64,000 bases of DNA from Arbacia lixula (Eukaryota; Echinodermata; Echinoidea; Arbacioida; Arbaciidae): the NCBI GenBank assembly GCA_963669155.1, contig OZ022587.1, positions 19,368,214-19,432,213 of the forward strand, given 5' to 3'. The notes beneath the pieces were generated by a model, which did no database searches, was not told the origin of the DNA, and saw nothing but the letters and a program-made list of their open reading frames with translations. Below, piece by piece: positions 43,387-55,300 of this stretch; positions within the stretch are counted from its first letter, which is position 1, and each line of letters begins with the position of its first letter. The translations under genes and the position numbers were made by a program.

Positions 43387-46300
43387 ATAAGTAAAGGGAG
43401 GGTGAGAGGAACAGATAAAGAAAATGGAGTGGTGGAGGGGGGGGGGAGAGGGGGGGGGGAGAAAGGGAGGATAAAGAAAATGGAGTAGTGGGAGAGGGAG
43501 AGGGGAAGAAAGAAGAAAGGTAGGGTGACAGGAGAGGGAGGAACAGATCAAGATAGTGGGAATGGTGGGAGAGAGAGAGAAATAAAGAAGAAAGTGAGAG
43601 GAGAGAGGGGAATAGTGTAGTGGGAGAGGGGAGAAATAAAGAAGAATGTTTGGATGAGACTGAGAAATGAGAGAGGGCAGAGAAAGATAATAAAGTGGTG
43701 AGAGAGAGAGAGTGGAAGAGAGAAGAAAGGGAGGGTAAGAGGAGAAAGAGGGACAGATAAAGATATTTGAGTGGTGGGAAACGGAGAGAGGGAGGAAAAC
43801 AGAAAAAAGGGAGGATGAGAAGAGAGAGAAGGTCAAATTCAAAAGGGAAAAAAAAAGGAAGAGAGAAAGAAAGAGGAATAGGAAATTGAGAGAGGAGGAG
43901 ATAAAAAGAGAAGAACATGGAAACTAGGGGCGTCTTCATTAGCCCGATGTGGTGAAATAGCTACATCTAGTTCTGATCGGGATAGCCTAGCCAGATCACG
44001 AAATAGCTAGCTATTTGCATCTTCATTAGCTAGATCAGGCAAAATAGTTAGCTATTTGGTCAAGAAAATTTCCCAAGAAATCTTGGGCGAGATGGCCAAA
44101 TAGCGAGCTAGCTCACAAACAAGGTCGAGCTAGCTCGCTATTTTGTGGAGCATCTTCATTAGCCTGAAACTTTCTCGATCCCAGCATGCATCAGCGCGCA
44201 CTTAGGCATTGTGCATGAATGCGAGCTCACAACTGAATCCATGCGGTCGTGGCCTATTTACGTCGCACACTCCGCATGTGCTAACATCAGGATAATTTAT
44301 GTATCCCGAGTTTCGAGCTAATGAAGACACGATTGCAACTTCAGGCTAGTTCCACGGATCAGCAAACTACCTCGCTATTTTGTCTGATCGGGCTAACGAA
44401 GATGGCCAAAGAGCGAGCACTGAGGCATTGTTTACGTTAGATTTTTTGAATGCGAGCTCACAACTGAACCCATGCAGTCGTGGCCTATTTACGTTGCACA
44501 CTCCGCATGTGCTAACATCAGGATAATTTATGTGTCCCAAGTTTCGAGCTAATGAAGACACGATTGCAACTTCAGGCTTGTTCCCCAGATCAGCAAACTA
44601 GCTCGCTACTTCGTCCGATCAGGCTAATAAAGATGCACCTAAAGAGTGTACATGTACTGTATGTATTAAGGAACTTCTTGTTATAATCTCTTGTTGGGTG
44701 GGTGGAGGAGTCGTTACTCTGTTCACCAACTTGTCAATTACAATTAGAGTGTTTTTTTCTTTCATTTTTCTTCTGAACAGAGAATGGGATTGATCCAGCA
44801 GAGATTGGTGCTAAACATGAAGACCGCTACTATAACAACAAGGCATTCCAGGTAGAAACATACAAACTGTACAGTCATTACACCATACATGTACATTCTT
44901 GAAATGTAATTTTATATTAGAAGTGCATAAGTGAATTGAACATCAAAGCTGTTCTTTCTCTCACCCTGCCATGCCCCCTTATGTTTTGTAATTTATATGC
45001 ATGTGGAAGAACGGTTAATTTTCTGGTATTGAAGACTTGAGATTAATTCATATGTACATGTATGTGTATGTACAGTCTCAGCGTAGCACTATAATTAACG
45101 GGCGAAAGCATTTCTTCGGTGTACTCAAATTCCGCTGAATCGCATCGTGTCTTCCGTGAAACCGCCGGGGAAGTGTCTTAGCAAAATTGTGCTATCTCGC
45201 TCAAAATGGCTCCAAATAACAAAATCTCAACGTAATATTAACAGGAAAGAGTTGTTCTCAATTGTAATTACATTTTGGGGAGTTTCATGTCATGAAACAT
45301 CATGGAAATAAGGATGAAACATAGCACTAAAAAAGAAAAAAAAAGCTTTTAAAAAAGGCTTTAAATTTCATATTTGTAGCAATTGCTCCAAATAATGAAT
45401 TGCAGTATATGATTTATCAAAGTACATTCTAGCTATGTTCCAAATTTCATTTTCTGATTTTTCGTCGCACGGTTGTGTCGTTAAAAAACAAATACAACCC
45501 CATAGTCGACCCCTCGAATGTCGGAATGGTCCATTGGCAAAGCGTGTACAAGGCGTGCGTGGGTTCGGTATGGGAGCAGCCTCGCCGACTACCGGAGCGT
45601 TACGCGAGGTAGCTGACAATACAACCGGTGTGGTTCACCAGCGTGAGGCAGCAAGCTGCCTGTGCGAGAGGCAGTGCCAATGGTGTCTTGCGATTGTCCT
45701 AGCCCGACTGTATAAACGTGATAAATGTGACTACTTTGCAATACAACCGAGAAGTGAGCTGATGTATGGGTGTAGATATGACTACGTCAGAACTATCTAT
45801 GGGTATACATGCCTCTGTAACTGTGTAAGAATAGACGTATACCAAAATTACGGAAGGTTGTTTACCTGTGAGCTTGTGAATTCTTCTAATACATTTCTTG
45901 CTGGAGCATTTTAGTGCAAAACATACAGATAAATGTCACAATTGAAAGAGATTGTGGAAAATAAACAAAATACGCCTAAACTTACGTTAATACCTACAAA
46001 AGCGTATGGGTCAAGAGTGCGGAATCTCGAAAGCTTTTGACAATGATAAGCCAACATTTGCGGGAAATACGCATCCCCCGACACGCAGTGTGAACTGCGC
46101 CTGCGCATTGCTCAATCGTAGATGTAAAACTCCAGCATTTTCGTAAAAAGTATGAGGTTTCTTTGCTCAAAATTTGACAGAAATCCTAATTGCTCCAACA
46201 CGAAACTTCGTGGAGAGGGAGACTGGGGTCTGAACTCTAGTATCATGTCAATCACTTGAAGATTTATTCGGTCGCAGACTTGTGTCGGGAAAAAATAAAC

Positions 46301-49300
46301 ACCTCTTCACTCGTTCAATCAAATCACAAAAATATTCATTAAAAAAAAAGTACTGCGTCGTATTTATTGAAAATTCATATATGATATGATATGATATGTC
46401 TACATCCATGGTGAAAGTTACATGAATTTAGATGGAAAAATAACGGAGATATGCGAAGATCAATTTTCAGAGATTTCATCACTCAATTCCGCACGCGTGC
46501 GTTTTGACCGTTGGAAATTCAAAATGATACGCCCCTTTTCGTCGTTTTAATTGTAGTGCTACGCTGAGCCTGTGTAATGTATGTTCATGTTTGTGCTGTA
46601 TGAAATGTTGACAGGTTTAAACTTTAGGAAAGATATTCTATAGATTGAAAGACAGTCTGACAAGCAACTTAAATTTATAATAGTGATCATAAATATTTTT
46701 TTATAGTTCTTGTGTCCTGTTGTTAATTGCCTTTCACTTTATTTTTTTATGAAAAGTAGATTTAGCTTCTTTTCGCAACCAGAAATATGCTTATATGAAT
46801 GTCAGACTAAAAACATGATTTTGATAGCATATCAGGCATGAGAATGAAGTAAATCTGATCTCTTCCTAACTCAGAGTGGGAACGTGGGCGATGTCAGTGA
46901 CCCTCAGCAGCAGGATGCGGCGGTCAAGATCCAGTCAGCGGTGCGTGGCCACCAGTCCAGAGAGTCCACACGCCCTGACCCAGAGGCCACGCCCGAAGCC
47001 AAGCCGTCAGAGGAAGACGCCGCCCTCAAAATCCAGTCCGCGTACCGGGGGTATGAGGCTCGAAAGCGTGTTGCTGCTTTGAAGTGCGTTTAACACTTGG
47101 TTTGCCTTTTTCTAATCAGTTCCATTTATGGTCCCTAGTTTGTGAAGTTAGGTTGGACTGTGGTTTAAAAGTGTTGTGCAAATATAGAAAGATGTTTTTT
47201 GGAATCTCCTTTGAAACAAATCTGTCAGTACCTAGGGCCCCCGGGGAGAACAGTACTTTGCTCACTGCCAGGGGCTACCCTGGTAAAAGAAGACAGAATA
47301 AAGAAATAAAAATCAAACTTGTGGATATACATGTTGTTTTATGCTGTATCTACTTGATCCCAATCATTATGTTTGCTTATTAAATCAATTTATGACAGGC
47401 ATATTATTTTGTGATGTTCCTTGTGAAGTGTGTGAAGTTATATTAAAATACAGTAGTTTAACCACTGATATGAAGTCATTCACTGAATTTGCACCATTAC
47501 TAATTTAGATTGCAGTACAACCTGACTTTAGAATAGGGGCCGTTAAATTTTTAATACTGTATGAAGTGGCTTATCCAAACGCCATGTATTCATTAAAGTT
47601 GTCTTGCTGCAGAAGACTAAGCATTTGTATTTCTTGTCTTGAACGAACTGAGAAGAAAGGAGAACGATAAAAAAGACTACCGAGTTGTCTTATGAAAAAG
47701 TGCATTCTATTTTTAATATTGGATTAGAAATGTCCTACAGCTTGGAAGCCAGGTTTCACTGTCTTAAGGTGTGTTTAAGGGTGCGTTTATCATCTCTTTT
47801 CTTGGGTAGAATTAAGGTTTCCAAACTCCTTTGAGGGGATTTTTATGAGATGATAAACGCAAAGGTGTTTTGATTATGGGGTTTGAAAGCCTTTTTGAAA
47901 CGCACAAATTTGTGCAATCCGGAACATGTTTGAGCTAGAAACGCGTTTATAGAAGCAAAATAAACGCAAAGCTACTTTCTACTTCGGTCACAAAGCGCAC
48001 GCCGCACCTCTTTCCTCGGTCAAACGGCGCAGTACAGCTGCGCAATGACAAGGCCAGTTCTCGACTGGGCGACTTTGAGTTGATAAACGCAACGTTTTTG
48101 AAACGCGTTCGTAAAGGCCTTTGGAAACGCCTTTTGTCATAGTGGTTATTGAAAGGCATTTCAAATTCTGGAAAGATGATAAACACGGCCTTTGAGAAAC
48201 ACACCAAGGCAAGGTTGACAGAAATGACCATGTCTGAGCAAGCATAATATCAACTCCAAATGAGACAAACATTGTGTGCATATTCTTAAATTGTCATGGG
48301 CTGAGCACTCCACACACATTATTCAATTTGATTCAATATAAATCTGTTTTGATATTGCATGTACTGTAGATAAAAATATTGAACTGTGTTTTGAGAGTGA
48401 TTTGAATAGGTTCAACGTTTGTGCTGTATTTACTACATAGCTTTTGTCACTAATATTAGGAGTTTGATCTGGATCTCCTGCAAACATGCTCTAATAATTG
48501 CTTTTCACATCAAATTCAGTGTTCTCTTTTAGTTAATTGATGCATGTTGTTGAAATATTGAACATGCTCCTATCTTCCCCTTGCTTCCTCTTTGTTAAAC
48601 CACTCACTCTTCCCCCTTACCATTTTACAAGGCAGCTAAGATTTGATATTTAAAGTTTTTCTAATTACTGTTTTGAGACAAAATACTAAATTTGTGAAAT
48701 TGTTATTGACCATAAGCAAACCCATGCATGTACAGCACATGATGTACATAACTTTGTATGACCTCAAGTATGTGGTTAATCCTGGTATTTGTGTGTTATA
48801 GTCAGTTTTGATTGGTTTTGATTTTTGTTTTCATTGATAATTTTATTTATTGCTTTACAATTTTCATCCATTAATTATTTCCCAAATGATGAGATGTTGC
48901 ACACTTCATTTTCCACTGAATGAGTAAACTCAGTAGAATGCAATAGACCTACAACATGCGTTTCTACAAAATGTGAAATGCACAATTACTTTTCCCACAG
49001 AACTGCTCAAGGTATTAGTAGTGGTAATGATTATGGGTTGTAATCATGGCCTAATTATTCTGCTGTCATCACAGGGTCAGAGTTTATGAAATCAAAATTG
49101 AATGTGACCTACATGTCTGGTCATAGCAGAATGGGGCTATGTTGATGAGGGTTCCCATTCTCTTTACCACTTCTACCTGAAAGGCATGTTCACACGGATG
49201 CAGTTTGTCCCTGCTGCTTGATTAAGGTTCCTATAGTATTTACCACTTCTACCTGAAAGGTCCGTTCACACAGATAGAGTTTGTCCCTGCTGCTTGATTA

Positions 49301-52300
49301 AGGTTCCTATAGTCTTTAAGAATACTACCTGAAAGGTCCGTTCACACGGATGCAGTTTGTCCCTGCTGCTTGATTAAGGTTCTTATAGTCTTTACCACTG
49401 CTACCTGAAAGGTACGTTCACACGGATGCAGTTTGTCCCTGCTGCTTGATTAAGGTTCCTATATTCTTTACCACTACTACCTGAAAGGTCTGTTCACACG
49501 GATGCAGTTTGTTCCTGCTGCTTGATTAAGGTTCCTATAGTCTTTACCACTACTACCTGGAAGGTATGTTCACACGGATACAGTTTGTCCCTGCTGCTTC
49601 ATTAAGGTTCCTATAGTCTTTACCACTTCTACCTGAAAAGTCCGTTCACACGGATACAGTTTGTCCCTGCTGCTTGATTAATGTTCCTATAGTCTTTACC
49701 ACTACTACCTGGGAGTTATGTTCACACGGATGCAGTTTATCCGACACATGTACAAATTTGCAGTGAAACCTGTATAGAGAGACCGCTTAAGGGAGACAAG
49801 AAACATAGTTTTTATGGTCTTTAAAGGCAGGGCTACAGCACGGTTACATTTCATTTGTATTTGCAATGGGTAATGTTTTGCATAATGTGTTTACATTGGA
49901 TGTTGCAGAGAGGGTGAGGCAGAGGCAACGACAGGTGATGCAGCCACGGAGCCAGCCACAGAGCCAGCCGCTGCAGCCCCTGCCCCAGCAGGCCAAGAAC
50001 AGCCACAGGAAGAGGAAGTTGACATTGACCTCAATGACCCAGACGTTCAGAGGGCCGCCGTCAAAATCCAGTCCACATTCAAGGGCTTCAAGACGAGAAA
50101 AGACATGTCGTCATCATCAAAGACAAGCAGCACTGTAAAGGTGTGCATATGTTTGCTTCTTATGTTACTTACACTCCAGCTAAAAAGAATTCGCATAGGG
50201 AAAGGGAAAGGGAAGAAAGGGAAGGAGCCGCAGTTTTAAACCGCGGCATACTTTGTCCAGTTCAGCATGAAACACGATGATTTAGCCTAAAAAGCATCAT
50301 GTTTCATGCTGAACTGGACAAAATAAACTGTGGGTTAAAACTGCGGTTCCTTCCCATTCTTCCCTTTCCCTATGCTAATTCTTTTGAGCTGTAGTGTATG
50401 TTACTTAAATGCCATCCCACTGATTTCTTTTCAAACCCAGCTTATTTTTCTGAAAATGATATCTTCTCTGACTTTCTCTCCTTGTCTTTCGTCCCTCTTG
50501 TGATCTTCTCCTTCATCTCCTCCTTCCGTTTCCCTTGTTCTTGTTCATCATAGTCTTGAAATTGAGGCATGACATCCGACTTTAATCTATGCATTTTATT
50601 TATCTGGTATGCCAAATACTTGTCAAGGTGCTGTCTTGTTCATGTCTTTGTCGCGGAAGAGTATGCATTCACAAGAAAAGTGTAATGTGATCTGAATTCA
50701 ATATTCTCAAGAGTCCTGCATGTTTCAGTTTTGGCACATTCATGTAAATCTAATATCCTTTGGTATTTCACCAAGTGAGCCAACTCATGCAGGATGCAAA
50801 TTAGAGATTGGGGATCGAGAAGCAAGATCTAATTTTCTCTTTTTTCACTCTATATGATCCTTGCCAATATTTGTTAGGTCGATATTTCAATCCATGATAT
50901 CTCCAAAAATAAACACTCCTAGCTATATCTAGGCATTCATGAACTGGCTGCAAAGAAAATTTGTGATGAAACGATGGATGGAATCAAACTATTTGCAGCT
51001 ACATGAATTGGACGTGTGTGCCAGGGGCCATGCCAAATTTAGCGCTTTTATCATAAACCATATACCCCGTGTCCACAAAAAAAGAAATCATTAGTGCCAT
51101 TCTCATTGGGCTTAACAAATCGCGAAAGTTAGAAAAATCACGAAAATGGGGTGAAAGTTGCCTAGCAACCGAACCAAAAGCCGAATGGTTCTATTGTCCC
51201 TGTACCCTAACTTCGCGATTTTTCTAACCTCACATTTTTTTAAGCCCAATGAGAATAGCGCTATTGTATATCTATAGGATGAAAATCTCTATGTGGATCC
51301 TGACTAACGATACGTGGTATAAACGGGTCTGGGCATCGTTTCAAATTAGAACAGTAAGAATCACGATTCACCATGTGTGTGGACGCTCACTAATGATGCG
51401 TCATATAACGGGCAGGAGCTTAGCATGACTGCACACTAAAGGAGACCTGACTCAATCAACTTAAACTAGTGCACGCTCACCAAAGTCAGGCGGGGGCATA
51501 AAACAACAATATACGCAGTAGCAACCTGCGTACCTATATGTTTCTTCATAGAGTTTCAGTTGAGATTTTTTTGTGTGTGGACACCCTGTTCACTATACAA
51601 TTACCGCATTACCGATTTTTGTTATACATATAGATTATTTTGTGTGTTGACACGCTGTTCGTTAGACAATTATTCTTTATTTTATGTTGCTTGTGGCATG
51701 TTGGCAAGCCTACTGAGCTTTTCAGGGGCACATCATGACTGGGATGAACAGGAACAAAACTTAGAAAGCATATGTCCACATTTTCCCCTGTGAAATACAA
51801 AACATGTTTTTTATAATAAATGTTCCGGTGAAATAACTCCTTTATCATAACCAGGCGTTAAATAAGAAAAGGCTCCATTTGAACCACACATGTAGTTACT
51901 TCTCGAAATTACTGATCCTTTTTTACAGGCACATTAAAGTTGTCAGAAAAACTTTTCTCAGTAATTTGATTAGGAGCATACCAGTAATTTCATTAGGAGC
52001 ATACATGTTCTGTGCAATTACTTGCACAGGTGAATGAGTCATGTTTATATTAGTAACATCTTAAGCAGTGTGAGTTCACTGAAAGGTCAAGTCTGTTTTG
52101 CCCCAGCTTTCTTAGATTTCTACTAGTTAGTAAAAATGTATGTCTGCACCTTTTTTCCAGACATTCATTATTCTTTTGTACACTTATGTACTCCTTTTAT
52201 TCTTTTGTATCAGTATATTATTTTGCTGAAGTGTGCACGATTATTTTTCAATTCAATTCTTTATTAATTTAACAAAAGCCATTTTTATAAACAATGAATA

Positions 52301-55300
52301 CAAGGTATCACCAGAAATCTGATGGCTTGAACATTTATTTGCACATTAAAAGTGTACTGTACTGACCAGCATATAAGCCGCATTTTTTTTTCTTAAAAAT
52401 CATACGTAAGTCGGGGTGCAGTTTGTACGGGCGTTAGTAAAAGTCAGGTCTTTTGCACATGTATGGGACCATGCATTGTGTGACAATTAACATTCAACAA
52501 CAAAATAGATGACTTTGATATATGCATCCAGTGTGACACAATTGACATACCGGTAATACGATCTCAATCACATCACAGGCATAATTACCGATACTAAGAA
52601 AGCACCAGGAGTAGTATTAGTGCGAGACAACTCAAAGATACCACTAGTGAGAAAGCTTCGGCTCAAACTCTGTTAGATGGGGGCCGCCATTGTTTCTTTG
52701 ATCTGCGTTGGCCTCCGGTATAGTACACGCTAGCCAACGAATGTTGAGGGCGTAAACTTTTACAAGGTTCGGTCTCATTTTTATGCCCTCTATGCCGCAG
52801 ATCAAAGAAAGAAAGAATTTGAGTTGTCTCAGACTCCTGGGGGGCATTTTATCAAAGGACTTGTCGGATGTTTTATCCGACAAACTGTTATAAGCTACTG
52901 AAATGCTTGCATCTTATTGGCCGAGAGCAAACTTGTCGGATAAAATATCCGACAAGTCCTTTGATGAAATGCCCCCCTGGTGCTCTCTTAGTACCGGTAA
53001 CTATTCAATGTTATTACCACATGAAAAGGGGATATAAGAAATGACTTTCCAAACTTTGTTTTCAGGAGGGAGATGTGGCAGAACCGAGCCAAACTGAAGA
53101 AGGCGGAGAGACGGAGCAGCCATCAGAAGAAACGGCCCCAGCAGCAGCAGCACAGGAGCCTGCACAGACAGATGCCCCGCCCCAAGCTGATGCCCCCGCC
53201 CAGGAGGAAGAGGAAGTGGACATTGACCTCGGTGACCCAGATGTGGAGAAAGCCGCCATCAAGATCCAGGCGGGCTTCAAGGGCATGATGGTGCGGAAGG
53301 GGAAGAAGGGAGAGGAGGAGGAGGCAGGAGGGGAGGAGAAGCCTGCGGAAGAGCCAGCAGCTCCAGAGGCCGAGCAAGCAGTAAGATTACCAATAGATTG
53401 CAATTCCAATCCTTTATCTTTAATGTATAGATTTAAAGGGCATATGCTGTACTGGGAAGGCAGAAAAGCTTTAAAAATGTAATTGTTAGCAATCTTCTTG
53501 CCAATGGTCTTAAATTCATGTATTGTCTATTTTAGAAGCTTGTTGAAAGTTATTTGCCCTCAAATGATCCACATATGGAGTAATTAATGATTAAATCCTA
53601 AAAATGATCGGGCCGAACATTTTGAGGATTTGTGATTTAATCACTCATTACTCCAAATGTAGATCATTTGAGGGCAAATAACTTTCAACAAGCTTCTAAA
53701 ATAGACAATACATCAATTTAAGACCATAGGCAGGAAGATTGCTAACAATTACTTGTTGAAGGTTTTATTGCCTTCCCAGTACAGCATATGCCCTTTAAGT
53801 TTGATATCAATCGCTTTAACATGATTACCATGAAGCTCCCAGGCCCTGTCTTATAAAGAGTTGCAATTGATTTGGGGGGTGTTTCACCAAGTTGTTTGTA
53901 AGTTACGAACGACTGGTGATCCCTTCTTGTGCTAAATGTGATACCACACTTAGTTCATTGAGAATCTGATTTAGCACCAGAAGGGATCACCAGTCGTTCG
54001 TAAAGTCGTTTGTAACTTACGAACAGCTTGGTGAAACACCCCCTGGATAGATTGCAAGTCCAATCCTTTATCTTTAATGTACAGAGGTAGGATTAATATC
54101 AATATTATGCAATCACGATTCTAATGAGACAGGGTCCTGGATCTTAAAGGGAATGTATGGGCGTGGTATGATGGGTACCAAACTATGGCAGCAGAACTCT
54201 TCTACTGTAATCAAGGGTCCGAACTTTGCCAAAGATAAATCTTCTGCACTTTCGCAAGAATGCTTATAACCATATTTAATCAAAGATGGTACAAAAATCA
54301 ATCTCAACATGATGATGATCTGATGAGGTGTGCGGTCAAAGTTTATTGAGAGGATATATAGACTGCCGGTATATCCCATTAATGGGGTTCCATCAAAAAT
54401 CTGTGAGCACTGATTAAAATTAAACTAACTCAATGGCAGTATTGTATTATGAGCATAGAAGTTTAGTGACTCAAACCTGATGTCAAAACGGATGCTTATT
54501 TCTCAACTTCATGCATTAGGAACTGCCCTAGTCTTAAATGGAAAGAAAAGATAGTTATGAGGTCAAAGTCGTCATTAGCCCTCATTTTATGCAATAGACC
54601 AATTATTTTTCAAGTAGAGTAAAGCCTGCTTTAGTGGCCACCTGTATAGAAAGACTGTCTGCCTATAAAGACTGCATTTGTTGTTTCCCTGTAACCATTT
54701 TTGTGCTCACTATCACATACAATAGCAGTCGCATGAAATTGACTACACTATTAGCAATTATTGGTACACCGATATCCGGGTGGAGGGGGATTGGTGTTCT
54801 AAAGACTAATCCCATCGTTCCTCATCCTATTGTGTCCGACCGCTACCTGAATTGTGTTTTTTTTTACCCACTCACCCTAAAGACGGCCAAGCCGGACAGA
54901 GGTGTACGAATAGTGTAATAGTGTCTGTAGCGCACAGTCACCATCAAACCGTGTGCACCACAGCTTTATATTTTGATGCCTATGACTATGAGGCATTGTG
55001 GATTTCAGCCTGTCTGCTGCAACCGATAGGTGGGGCATCGTATTGTGAATCCACCGAGTTGACTGCTGTCTCTCTCTCTCTCTCTTTCAGGCTACCAAAG
55101 CCCCAGCTGAGGCAACGCCTGCAGAAGAGGCTGCACCAACAGCAGCCGAGGAAACGGCGGCGCCCACGGCAGAAGGGGAAGCTGCCCCGGAGCCAAAGAA
55201 GGAAGGAGAGGAAGAGGAGGTTGACATCGACCTCAATGACCCAGAGGTCCATGATGCTGCAGCCAAGATTCAGGCTGGTTTCAAGGTAACCATGGAGGAT

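Larger units (their letters stand above)
35728..44780. other. SPA17-like intron 1 (9 kb)
   Basis: It holds several inverted-repeat elements and a long GA tract (listed separately). The rest, for example 37600-39100 and 39300-41400, is AT-rich with no recognised exon. Confidence 0.6.
47084..49908. other. SPA17-like intron 3
   Basis: Contains a SINE body fragment (about 47228-47290), a MITE and a 76-bp minisatellite. Segments at 47300-47760 and 48210-49140 are plain AT-rich intron. Confidence 0.6.

Noticed and set aside
43117-43939. Antisense open frames of 241 and 271 codons
   Set aside because: Low-complexity translation of the GA-rich tract.
45435-45914. 159-codon open frame inside the 45073-46572 element
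   Set aside because: No transposase motif or other domain is visible. The frame crosses a tRNA-like stretch (GGTTCGG) and is probably chance.
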